From Clostridia bacterium (GTDB lineage: Bacteria > Bacillota > DSM-16504 > Desulfitibacterales > Desulfitibacteraceae): 9,741 nucleotides of DNA. Below, one piece after another: positions 1 to 6,680 of this stretch (positions are counted from its first letter, which is position 1; each line of letters begins with the position of its first letter). Location: positions 1 through 9,741 of the forward strand of contig JAGXSK010000151.1 in the NCBI GenBank assembly GCA_018333845.1. The letters run 5' to 3'. The position numbers and the translations under genes are program-made. The notes under the pieces are model-generated. The model did not search any database. It saw only the letters and a list, made by a program, of their open reading frames with translations, and was not told the DNA's origin.

Positions 1-689
1 TATCAAAACAGAAGCTAATTAATCTGGCTGTTGGTGTAGTGCTTACTTTTATAGGTTTAGCCTTATTTCTTCAGGGTGTTCATGTAGGGTTTATGCCTGT
101 AGGTGAGCAAATGGGCAGTGTCCTGGGAAACCTACCAAATAAATGGATATTAATTGTCATAGGATTCGTACTGGGCTTTGTGGCCACCTTTGCTGAACCG
201 GCAGTTCGGATATTAAACTATGAGGTGGAAAAAGTATCTAGTGGATACATTCCCCAACAATTAATGCTTTACACTCTATCCATTGGGGTAGCAGTTTCCA
301 TAGCATTATCCATGGGAAGAATAATATATGGTATTCCCCTTTGGTACTTTTTAGTGCCAGGATACTTAATTGCCCTTATTTTAATCAGGTTTTCAACCCA
401 AACCTTTGTTGCCATAGCCTTTGATTCTGGGGGAGTAGCTACAGGGCCCATGACCGTCACCTTTGTATTGGCCATGGCTATTGGAGTGGCTTCAGCTGTT
501 GAGGGGCGAGATCCATTGCTGGATGGGTTTGGCATGATTAGTTTGGTAGCCCTCTCCCCTATATTATCCGTGTTAATACTAGGTTTACTGTATGGTAGAA
601 AGGAGAAAGAAATTGAACGAGAGTGTGAACTTGAAGCAGAAGTTAATAGTAACAATTATAAAAAAGGGAACAGCCAAAAAGATAGTTAA
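1..689 (+). CDS. DUF1538 family integral membrane protein, 5'-truncated by the window edge
   Basis: The reading frame is open from the first complete codon (position 3) to the TAA at 687-689, giving 228 visible residues; the true start lies upstream. A GTG at 39 is in frame but sits inside a hydrophobic segment without a ribosome site, so I treat the gene as partial. The protein is very hydrophobic with about six membrane segments and a charged C-terminal tail (GRKEKEIERE). Two short motifs mark the family: AEPAV at about visible residues 64-68 and FDSGGVATGPMTV at about 140-152. DUF1538 proteins are multi-pass membrane proteins of unknown activity, often encoded beside PII-like regulators, and that is the arrangement here: the next gene overlaps this one by 77 bases. 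A transport role controlled by the PII-like partner is inference only. Family assignment is fairly sure; function is unknown. Confidence 0.8.
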   Translation, partial: SKQKLINLAVGVVLTFIGLALFLQGVHVGFMPVGEQMGSVLGNLPNKWILIVIGFVLGFVATFAEPAVRILNYEVEKVSSGYIPQQLMLYTLSIGVAVSIALSMGRIIYGIPLWYFLVPGYLIALILIRFSTQTFVAIAFDSGGVATGPMTVTFVLAMAIGVASAVEGRDPLLDGFGMISLVALSPILSVLILGLLYGRKEKEIERECELEAEVNSNNYKKGNSQKDS

Positions 690-1314
690 AGCCTCTAAAG
701 AAGCGGGAGCTGAAGGGGCTACAATTGTTATGGGAACTGGCACAGGCATTCATGAAGCCAAGATGCTGTTTTTCATTGATGTTGAACCAGAAAAGGAGAT
801 AGTGCTTACCCTTATCACTGAAAAAATCTTGGACAAAGTCCTGGATGCAATAATTACAGTTAGTAAACTCAATAAACCAGGGAATGGAATTGCTTTCGTC
901 ATTGATGTAAAAAAGCTTGCTGGCTGTATGCATATGTCAGGCAAAACCCATAGGGAGGTTACTGGTATGGATTATATAAAGCATGATTTAATTATCACAA
1001 TTGTTAACAAGGGAAACTCCAAAAACGTGGTAGAAGCTTCAAAAAAAGCCGGAGCTGAGGGAGGCACTCTCCTTTACGGAAGAGGGACTGGCATCCATGA
1101 GCATGCCAAGCTCTTTGGTATTACAATTGAACCAGAAAAAGAAATAGTCCTAACATTAATCAAAAGGGAAATATGTGAAAAGGTCTTAAATGCCATAGTT
1201 GAAGCAACGGATTTAAACAAGCCTGGGAAGGGTATTGCTTTTGTTCTAGAGGTTGAGAAGGTTGTGGGTATAAACCACTTACTGGACCAGATAACTGATA
1301 AAGCCGTCGATTAA
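613..1314 (+). CDS. Tandem double PII-like (GlnB-family) signalling protein
   Basis: The protein has 233 residues in two homologous halves, about 7-106 and 122-222. Each holds the same series of motifs: LIVTIIKKG / LIITIVNKG, then AGAEGATIVMGTGTGIHE / AGAEGGTLLYGRGTGIHE, then VEPEKEIVLTLI / IEPEKEIVLTLI, and a B-loop-like LNKPGNGIAF / LNKPGKGIAF. Ordinary PII proteins are about 110 residues and form trimers, so this is a two-domain fusion. The GRGTG turn is intact only in the second half; the first has GTGTG and lacks one His after GIHE. Neither half has the classic Tyr-bearing T-loop sequence, so uridylylation is unlikely. I chose the TTG at 613 because AGGAG at 601-605 lies 7 bases before it. 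ATG 592, GTG 625 and TTG 631 are in-frame alternatives. The start lies inside the DUF1538 gene, suggesting translational coupling. No ammonium transporter or glutamine synthetase is visible nearby. The family call is secure; the ligand and target are not known. Confidence 0.85.
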   Translation: MNESVNLKQKLIVTIIKKGTAKKIVKASKEAGAEGATIVMGTGTGIHEAKMLFFIDVEPEKEIVLTLITEKILDKVLDAIITVSKLNKPGNGIAFVIDVKKLAGCMHMSGKTHREVTGMDYIKHDLIITIVNKGNSKNVVEASKKAGAEGGTLLYGRGTGIHEHAKLFGITIEPEKEIVLTLIKREICEKVLNAIVEATDLNKPGKGIAFVLEVEKVVGINHLLDQITDKAVD

Positions 1315-1341
1315 AATGTTAAGGGTTAACTGATGTTTTTA

Positions 1342-1394
1342 AAAGAAATGCTCCTTGATCGTGGATAATTGAGGAACATTTCTTTAATTTTTTT
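1342..1394 (+). terminator. Intrinsic terminator after the DUF1538/PII operon
   Basis: AAAGAAATGCTCCT (1342-1355) pairs with AGGAACATTTCTTT (1372-1385) over 14 positions with a single C-A mismatch. The loop is 16 bases, and a run of seven T at 1388-1394 follows after two A. It separates the PII-like gene from trkH. Confidence 0.85.
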
Positions 1395-1421
1395 GCACAA
1401 GTACATATAAAAGTGTAAAAT
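1393..1421 (+). promoter_or_regulatory. Possible sigma-A promoter for trkH
   Basis: TTGCAC (1393-1398) and TAAAAT (1416-1421) are separated by 17 bases and lie about 30 bases before the trkH start. The -10 matches consensus at five of six positions, the -35 at only three. The -35 overlaps the T-run of the preceding terminator. It is a plausible but weak promoter. Confidence 0.35.
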
Positions 1422-1452
1422 AAAAAGATATATTGGTATTGGAGGCACTCAG

Positions 1453-2898
1453 ATGAGATGGAAAGTGGTTCTGGCTTCATTGTCAAGGCTTTTAATAGTT
1501 GTTGGTTTGTCCATGATAATTCCCTTGATTTGTGCTATATATTTTGATGATGGAAGTTGGCTGGCCATTGTATATTCCATGGTTATTACCATTGGTATCG
1601 GTATAATAATATATATCCTATTTCCACTAGAGAATACTCACTTGCGACACATAGAGGGTTACTTGATAGTAACATGTGCCTGGCTAACAGTTGTCCTATT
1701 TGGAACACTACCCTATTTGTTTTCTGGAACAATGAATTTTACTGATGCTCTATTTGAAACAATGTCTGGGTTTACCACTACCGGAGCTAGTATCTTAAAA
1801 GATGTTGAAGCAATGCCTGAAGGCATACTCATGTGGCGTTCTCTAACCCAGTGGCTAGGGGGCATGGGAATAATAGTATTATTTGTTGCCCTGGTAGCTC
1901 GCTTTGGACCAGGTGCTAATAAAATCTTTAATGCTGAGGCCCCAGGCCCCGTTTTGGAAAAGTTAACTCCCAGGATAAGTGATACTGCCAAGAACTTGTG
2001 GAAATTTTACATGATTTTTACCTTAATACAAATAATACTGCTAGCTATTGCAGGTATGACCTTTTATGATGCCATGGCCCATACCTTTGCTACCATAGCT
2101 ACTGGTGGCTTTTCTACCAAAAACGCTGGTGTTGGATATTATATGGATAATGCTTTTATTCAGCTAATCATTATATTGTTTATGTTTCTAGGAGGCACCA
2201 ACTTTGCCTTATACTATTTAGTATGGAAAAACAAGACCTTAAAGGTTTTCCTGGATAATGAAGAGTTCATGCTGTATCTCAAGATTGCTATTATAGCTGC
2301 AGTACTTGTAAGTATAAGTCTTTATTTAAATATGCCAGAGGGCCAGGGCATAATTCCAATTACAGCACTTTTTCAGGTGGTTTCTATTTTGACCACAACA
2401 GGATTTGCAACTGTAGACTATGATATGTGGCCAAACCTTGCAAGAAATGTAATGTTTATTTTATTGTTCATTGGGGGCAGTCTGGGATCTACAGCTGGTG
2501 GCATAAAAATCGGCAGATTTTTAATATTGATTAAGTACACACTATCAGAACTAGTCCGTTCTATTCACCCTAGGTTAGTGAGAAGCTTAAAAGTAAATAG
2601 GGTTTTAGTAGACGACAAGATTGTCATCAATACATTTATTTTCTTTTTTGCATATATAAGCATTGTTGGAGTTAGCACGATTGTCATGTCAACCTTTGGT
2701 CTGGATTTAGAAAGTGCCCTGACATCTGTTCTTGCATGTATTGGGGTTATTGGACCGGGCTTGGGAATAGTTGGCCCTGTCATGAATTATGCAGACATAC
2801 CTGTCCTGGGCAAGTATTTTCTTGCATTCTTAATGCTGGTAGGACGTTTAGAGATATTCACGGTTTTTGTGTTATTCTATCCTAAGAATTGGACATAA
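1453..2898 (+). CDS. trkH: TrkH-family potassium uptake protein, membrane subunit
   Basis: This 481-residue multi-pass membrane protein of normal TrkH length should conduct K+ (or Na+) across the cytoplasmic membrane. Four repeated pore units are visible through their filter loops: TTTGAS (about 108-113), ATGGFS (216-221), TTTGFAT (314-320) and GPGLG (434-438). Other family marks are WLGGMGI (134-140), GGSLGSTAGGIKIGR (341-355) and the C-terminal GRLEIFTV. The start is ATG 1453 with GGAGG at 1441-1445, 7 bases upstream. In the fourth filter the residues before GPG are GVI, where many TrkH proteins have an Asn; whether this alters selectivity is not known. TrkH normally works with a cytoplasmic TrkA (RCK) subunit, and no trkA is present here, so it must be encoded elsewhere. 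The gene looks monocistronic or paired with the following nitroreductase gene, 63 bases downstream. Confidence 0.92.
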   Translation: MRWKVVLASLSRLLIVVGLSMIIPLICAIYFDDGSWLAIVYSMVITIGIGIIIYILFPLENTHLRHIEGYLIVTCAWLTVVLFGTLPYLFSGTMNFTDALFETMSGFTTTGASILKDVEAMPEGILMWRSLTQWLGGMGIIVLFVALVARFGPGANKIFNAEAPGPVLEKLTPRISDTAKNLWKFYMIFTLIQIILLAIAGMTFYDAMAHTFATIATGGFSTKNAGVGYYMDNAFIQLIIILFMFLGGTNFALYYLVWKNKTLKVFLDNEEFMLYLKIAIIAAVLVSISLYLNMPEGQGIIPITALFQVVSILTTTGFATVDYDMWPNLARNVMFILLFIGGSLGSTAGGIKIGRFLILIKYTLSELVRSIHPRLVRSLKVNRVLVDDKIVINTFIFFFAYISIVGVSTIVMSTFGLDLESALTSVLACIGVIGPGLGIVGPVMNYADIPVLGKYFLAFLMLVGRLEIFTVFVLFYPKNWT

Positions 2899-2961
2899 AC
2901 AACAGAGTTTAAGATTATATATTTTGGCTTAAAAAATATAATAACAGGGAGTGAATAAAAA

Positions 2962-3480
2962 ATGTTGGATTTGTTATTAACCCGCAGAAGCATAAGAAAA
3001 TTTCAGGATAAAAAAATTGAAAAGGAAAAAGTGGATATTATTGTAAAGAGTGCCTTGCTGTCTCCATCCTCTCGGAATAGAAAGCCGTGGGAGTTTGTTG
3101 TTGTAACTGACAAAGAACTCCTTAAGAAATTGTCCAGGTGCAGAGAGCACAGCTCACAATTTCTAGAAGGGGCTCCCCTGGGCATAGTAGTCATAGCTGA
3201 TCCAGAGGTCTGTGATGTTTGGATAGAGGATACTTCCATTGCTGCTATTATTATCCAGTTGACTGCCCACTCTCTAGGACTTGGTTCGTGCTGGGTGCAG
3301 GTGAGAGAAAGAATGCACTCAGATAGCAAAAAAGCAGAGGTTTATATCAGGGAGCTTCTTGGAATATCTGATAAGTATAAAGTTGAATGTATAATTGGCA
3401 TTGGTTACAAGGGTGAGGACAAAGAGGCTCATGATGCTTCCAAATTACCCTTTGATAAAGTTCACTACGAAAGGTTTTAA
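2962..3480 (+). CDS. Nitroreductase-family FMN-dependent oxidoreductase
   Basis: This 172-residue protein is a compact member of the nitroreductase fold, dimeric FMN enzymes that use NAD(P)H to reduce nitroaromatics, quinones or other acceptors. FMN-contact motifs are in the expected order: TRRSIRKF at residues 7-14, SPSSRNRKPWEF at 34-45, the helix EDTSIAAIIIQLTAHSLGLG at 89-108 followed by SCW, and IGIGYKGE at 145-152. The start is ATG 2962 with GGGAG at 2947-2951. It has no signal peptide and no added iron-sulfur domain, so it is cytoplasmic. Small clostridial proteins of this kind are numerous and their true substrates are mostly unknown. Nothing in the context ties it to the metal-uptake genes downstream. 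I see no convincing terminator directly after it. Confidence 0.9.
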   Translation: MLDLLLTRRSIRKFQDKKIEKEKVDIIVKSALLSPSSRNRKPWEFVVVTDKELLKKLSRCREHSSQFLEGAPLGIVVIADPEVCDVWIEDTSIAAIIIQLTAHSLGLGSCWVQVRERMHSDSKKAEVYIRELLGISDKYKVECIIGIGYKGEDKEAHDASKLPFDKVHYERF

Positions 3481-3619
3481 TCTTATACTACTTATATTTT
3501 TCTTAACTGACCTTCATCAAACATTTAAATTAATTGGATTTTTTTATGATAGTAAGTTTTAGCTGGAGTTATAGAATTAACCTTTTAAAATTTACAAATA
3601 AGAAGGAAATAAAGAACAA
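3481..3619 (+). other. AT-rich intergenic DNA with no recognised gene
   Basis: The gene-free stretch from 3481 to 3889 divides in two. This first part is AT-rich, with no coding pattern, no strong hairpin and no repeat that I can see. The second part holds the tup leader promoter, riboswitch and terminator. The minus-strand frame crossing 3585-3833 is not credible as a gene because it covers the structured RNA leader. Confidence 0.6.
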
Positions 3620-3647
3620 TTGCCGAATATGTATATACGTGCATAAC
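3620..3647 (+). promoter_or_regulatory. Possible promoter of the tup leader with a ModE-like half-site
   Basis: TTGCCG (3620-3625) and CATAAC (3642-3647) are 16 bases apart, each matching four of six consensus positions. They would start RNA near 3654, just before the riboswitch. The -10 lies in CATAACGAAAA (3642-3652), and the same eleven bases form the right half of the ModE operator in front of modA (8388-8398). The left half-site here is poor, with only TAT in register. A regulator could therefore bind here, but this is weak evidence. Confidence 0.35.
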
Positions 3648-3659
3648 GAAAACTAAATA

Positions 3660-3753
3660 TCTCCGAACTAAATATTCTAATCCATTTTGGCAGGAATATT
3701 TAGTCGTAGGGCAAGCTGGGGAAACCTGCTTGCCTCCCAAGGTGGAAAGGAGA
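3660..3753 (+). promoter_or_regulatory. Molybdenum/tungsten-cofactor-type riboswitch aptamer in the tup leader
   Basis: A basal helix joins TCTCC (3660-3664) to GGAGA (3749-3753). Inside it are two arms. The first is a perfect 11-base stem, ACTAAATATTC (3667-3677) with GAATATTTAGT (3694-3704), topped by a small CCA/TGG hairpin. The second joins GGCAAGC (3710-3716) to GCTTGCC (3728-3734), with an inner GG/CC pair closing a GAAA tetraloop (3721-3724). The unpaired stretches CTCCGA, GGGGAAACC, GCCTCCC and GGAAAGGAG look like the conserved parts of the Moco RNA motif as I remember it. The position in front of a tungstate importer fits the tungsten-cofactor variant. The class is recognised by eye, not by a covariance model; the secondary structure itself is directly visible. 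Published work distinguishes Moco and tungsten-cofactor forms by one stem, and I cannot assign this case with confidence. Confidence 0.72.
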
Positions 3754-3779
3754 GAAGCTGTATAAACGAATGATATAAT

Positions 3780-3821
3780 ACCTCCTTTCACATGTTTAAG
3801 AGAAGGGAGGTTGTTGTTTTT
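3780..3821 (+). terminator. Riboswitch-controlled leader terminator before tupA, with antiterminator
   Basis: ACCTCCTTTC (3780-3789) pairs with GAAGGGAGGT (3802-3811) over ten bases with one G-T wobble and a 12-base loop, followed by a T-rich tail ending in five T (3817-3821). It ends 68 bases before tupA, so it is a leader terminator. An alternative helix exists: GAAAGGAG (3745-3752) is the exact complement of CTCCTTTC (3782-3789). That helix would use both the 3' strand of the aptamer's basal stem and the 5' strand of the terminator, so the states exclude each other. Bound cofactor should stabilise the basal stem, free the terminator and switch tup off. Confidence 0.85.
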
Positions 3822-3889
3822 AAAATGTATCATGGAATTTTATAAGTTTACCAAAGTGAAACTACATTTTTAATATTTGGAGGTGCTTT

Positions 3890-4777
3890 ATGAAAAAAAT
3901 ACTTATATCATTATTAATTGTCATGACCCTGTTAACCCTTACTGCTTGCAACAATAACAAAAGCAATACAGGAGAAAATAATACAGAAAACAATACAACA
4001 GCTCCAAAAGAAATAATACTGGCCACAACAACCAGTACACAGGATAGTGGACTTTTGGATGTGCTGATACCTATTTTTGAAGAGAAGCATGGTTATATAG
4101 TTAAAACAATTGCAGTAGGCACGGGCCAGGCTCTGGAAATGGGCAAAAGAGGTGATGCAGATGTGCTTTTAACACATGCACCCTCAGCAGAGTTGGAATT
4201 ACTTGAAGCAGGTGATATAATCAACTATAGACTGGTAATGCATAACGACTTTGTCATAGTAGGGCCAGCTGCTGACCCAGCAGGTATTGGCGGCATGGAA
4301 AAGTCTGCCGATGCATTTGCAAAAATAGCTGCATCAGAGAGCCTTTTTGTTTCCAGGGGTGATGATTCTGGAACCCATAAAAAAGAACTGTCCATATGGA
4401 AAAAGGCTGGGATTGAGCCAGGGGGTAGCTGGTATGTAGAAACAGGCAGTGGCATGGGCCAGACTTTAAATGTGGCATCTGAAAAGGATGGGTACTGTCT
4501 TACTGATAGGGGGACTTACCTGTCATTAAGTCATAATCTGCGTCTAGAAATTTTAGTTGAGGGAGATCCGGATCTACTAAATATCTATCACGTGGCACAG
4601 GTTAATCCAGAAAAAAGTGATCTGATAAATGCAGAGGGGGCTGCAGCTTTTGTAGAGTTTATGATATCAGAGGAGACCCAAAAAATAATTGGGGAGTTTG
4701 GAGTGGATAAGTTTGGTTCACCATTGTTCTTTCCTGATGCCCATAGAGATCCTGCTGAATATGGCTTGAAGTATTGA
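3890..4777 (+). CDS. tupA: Tungstate ABC transporter substrate-binding lipoprotein TupA
   Basis: This 295-residue lipoprotein captures tungstate outside the membrane and passes it to TupB. It starts with a lipoprotein signal, MKKILISLLIV then LTLTAC, with Cys20 as the lipidated residue, followed by an Asn/Thr-rich linker to about residue 39. Family motifs are TTTSTQDSGLLDVL (46-59), VGTGQALEMGKRGDADVLLT (76-95) with HAP next, SRGDDSGTHKKE (155-166) and TDRGTYL (205-211). This pattern is that of the TupA family rather than ModA, which has SAAASL and FAGSGSL motifs. The start is ATG 3890 with GGAGGTG at 3879-3885. It is first in the tup operon, behind the riboswitch and terminator. The HTH fusion protein encoded at 6738-7901 contains a paralogous copy of its binding domain. 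Tungstate preference is inferred from the family; some relatives also bind molybdate. Confidence 0.93.
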   Translation: MKKILISLLIVMTLLTLTACNNNKSNTGENNTENNTTAPKEIILATTTSTQDSGLLDVLIPIFEEKHGYIVKTIAVGTGQALEMGKRGDADVLLTHAPSAELELLEAGDIINYRLVMHNDFVIVGPAADPAGIGGMEKSADAFAKIAASESLFVSRGDDSGTHKKELSIWKKAGIEPGGSWYVETGSGMGQTLNVASEKDGYCLTDRGTYLSLSHNLRLEILVEGDPDLLNIYHVAQVNPEKSDLINAEGAAAFVEFMISEETQKIIGEFGVDKFGSPLFFPDAHRDPAEYGLKY

Positions 4778-4834
4778 TACAAATAGGCAGACAGGGGGAA
4801 ATGAAGGAAATTATAAGATAGGTGGTTTAAAGCC

Positions 4835-5530
4835 TTGGATTTAATCATAGATGGCATTAAAGAGGCCATTTGGCTGTTCTTAACCCTTGATGTGGAAATA
4901 TTTGGCATAACCTTTAGAACCCTGCAGGTTTCAACTACAGCTACCTTGCTTGCCTTGATAGCTGGAGTGCCATCAGGCCTCTGGTTGGCATTATATGATT
5001 TTCCGGGGAAACGATTATTGATTAGTATTGTCAATACTGGAATGGCCCTTCCACCTGTGGCAATTGGCTTATGGGTTGCCATATTTCTTTGGAGGAGTGG
5101 TCCACTAGGCCAACTGCAGTTAATTTATACTCCCTATGCCCTGATAATTGCCCAGTTTGTAATTGCCTTTCCAATGGTCACAGGCTTTACAATTGCAGGA
5201 GTTCAACAGCTAAATCCCAAGCTTCACCTGCAGATCTGGTCCCTGGGAGCATCTAGAGTACAATATCTATGGGCAATTATTCGAGAAACAAGACTTCCCT
5301 TGCTGGCAGCAGTTATAGCCGGTTTTGGGGCAGCTATTTCAGAAGTAGGGGCATCCATGATGGTTGGAGGAAATATACAGGGCTTAACAAGGGTACTCAC
5401 TACTGCTACTGTCCTTGAAGTTTCCAAAGGTAATTTTGGTAAGGGAATTGCATTAACCATTATACTCATGGCAATAGCCTATATCATAACTTTAGCTCTA
5501 ACACTAATTCAGCAGCAGGAGAGGAAATAA
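4835..5530 (+). CDS. tupB: Tungstate ABC transporter permease TupB
   Basis: This 231-residue inner-membrane permease should form the homodimeric channel for tungstate. It has five to six hydrophobic segments, and the cytoplasmic coupling loop for the ATPase lies around 135-170, in WSLGASRVQYLWAIIRE through PLLAAVIAGFGAAISEVGAS. The start is an unusual TTG at 4835: the frame is open only from 4817, no ATG or GTG precedes it there, and GGTGG at 4821-4825 sits 9 bases upstream. Its TAA stop shares one base with the tupC ATG (TAATG, 5528-5532), so translation of the two is coupled. A 57-base gap follows tupA with no terminator, consistent with a single transcript. Length and motifs are normal for TupB. 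Confidence 0.92.
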   Translation: MDLIIDGIKEAIWLFLTLDVEIFGITFRTLQVSTTATLLALIAGVPSGLWLALYDFPGKRLLISIVNTGMALPPVAIGLWVAIFLWRSGPLGQLQLIYTPYALIIAQFVIAFPMVTGFTIAGVQQLNPKLHLQIWSLGASRVQYLWAIIRETRLPLLAAVIAGFGAAISEVGASMMVGGNIQGLTRVLTTATVLEVSKGNFGKGIALTIILMAIAYIITLALTLIQQQERK

Positions 5531-6609
5531 TGAGTCTGCCCATATTAGAAGCAAAAGATCTTTTATGGAAGGTTAAAGGCAAAACAATAGTCAGAGTAAA
5601 TAGATTTCAGATCTGTCCTGGGGAACATGTTGCATTAATCGGGCCAAACGGCAGCGGCAAGAGCACCCTGATTAAGTTCCTTGCCTTTTTACAAAAACCT
5701 TCGGCAGGAGAAATAGTTTTTCAAGGCATTGGCCCTAACAGCTCAATAATATACAAAAGAAGACAGATGGCAGTAGTATTCCAAGAACCCCTGCTCCTAA
5801 ATATGAATGTCTATGACAATATTGCATATGGGTTAAAGCTCAGAAAGGCAAATATTAACATCAGGGAACGGGTTGATTACTGGCTGGACAAGCTAAGCAT
5901 ATCACATCTGAAAAGCAGATATCCCAAAAATTTATCTGGAGGCGAAGCCCAAAGAACCAGTATAGCCAGGGCCCTGGCTTTAGAACCAAAAATTTTATTT
6001 TTAGATGAGCCCTTTACTGCTTTAGACGCACCAACAAAGGCACAGCTGTTGGAGGAAATGAATCTGCTTATAAGGCAGTCAAGTATAACCAGCATATTCA
6101 TTACACATGATTTTTCAGAGATTCCCTTCATGGCAGATAAGGTATATGTAATGTCAGAGGGGGAGATTGTCCAACAGGGGCCACTTGAAGATATTTTCTA
6201 TAGACCTGTTAATGAAGTGGTGGCAAGCTTAGTAGGAGCTGATAATCAGTATGAAGTCACAATCTCAGAAAGGTATTCCTCGAATAGATATGGAATTAGA
6301 CTAAACAGATCCCATACTAATCTGGTAGTCCATACAGCGGTACCCAAAAATTTTATTTCAGGTCAAAGGCTTAAGGCTTTTATTAGATCTGATGATATTG
6401 GGTTAGGAGCAGAACTGGAAAATAAGCTGGACGGATATGTAAAAAAAATATCCCCCCATGGGTTTCAGTATAAGGTACTGTTGGACTGTGGATTTGAACT
6501 AAGCGTTGTCATCAGCAAGCAGCAGTTTATTGAGTTAAATCTAAAAAACAATGACAGATTAACAGTCAGTATTAATTCCAAGAATATACATCTTATTGAG
6601 ACGTCTTGA
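5530..6609 (+). CDS. tupC: Tungstate ABC transporter ATP-binding protein TupC
   Basis: This 359-residue cytoplasmic ATPase should drive the Tup importer. Nucleotide-binding motifs are complete: Walker A GPNGSGKST (38-46), Q-loop FQEP (84-87), signature LSGGE (135-139), Walker B ILFLDEP (155-161) and H-loop His193 in ITHDF. After about residue 235 there is a C-terminal extension of about 120 residues with alternating beta-strand-like segments, for example YEVTISE, KLDGYVKKISPHGFQYKVLL and FELSVVISKQQF. It resembles the TOBE/MOP-type domains of ModC and related ATPases. In some molybdate and tungstate transporters such domains bind the oxyanion and inhibit uptake, so feedback control is possible but inferred. 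The start is ATG 5530, overlapping the tupB stop, with GAGGA about 5 bases upstream. The operon ends after this gene at a strong terminator. Confidence 0.93.
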   Translation: MSLPILEAKDLLWKVKGKTIVRVNRFQICPGEHVALIGPNGSGKSTLIKFLAFLQKPSAGEIVFQGIGPNSSIIYKRRQMAVVFQEPLLLNMNVYDNIAYGLKLRKANINIRERVDYWLDKLSISHLKSRYPKNLSGGEAQRTSIARALALEPKILFLDEPFTALDAPTKAQLLEEMNLLIRQSSITSIFITHDFSEIPFMADKVYVMSEGEIVQQGPLEDIFYRPVNEVVASLVGADNQYEVTISERYSSNRYGIRLNRSHTNLVVHTAVPKNFISGQRLKAFIRSDDIGLGAELENKLDGYVKKISPHGFQYKVLLDCGFELSVVISKQQFIELNLKNNDRLTVSINSKNIHLIETS

Positions 6610-6647
6610 TTTTTTATAATTTGGCATAGCCAGCCAATATATCTATT

Positions 6648-6680
6648 GAAGGTAACTTGAGTTGCCTTCTTTTTCTTTTT
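6648..6680 (+). terminator. Intrinsic terminator of the tup operon
   Basis: GAAGGTAACT (6648-6657) pairs with AGTTGCCTTC (6660-6669) over ten positions with one T-G wobble. The apical pair is probably open, giving a four-base loop. A T-rich run with one C (6670-6680) follows at once. It separates tupABC from the downstream regulator gene. Confidence 0.88.

Noticed and set aside
39..41. GTG at 39 as the start of the DUF1538 gene.
   Set aside because: The frame continues upstream to the window edge with plausible residues, there is no ribosome site before 39, and the family expects more N-terminal sequence.
2914..2942. AT-only imperfect inverted repeat between trkH and the nitroreductase gene.
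   Set aside because: Twelve-base arms made only of A and T, with one mismatch and no T-run after them; too weak for a terminator and not recognisable as an operator.
3585..3833. Minus-strand open frame of 82 codons in the tup leader.
   Set aside because: It runs antisense through the riboswitch and terminator, has no family resemblance and no ribosome site that I can see; the RNA structure explains the sequence.
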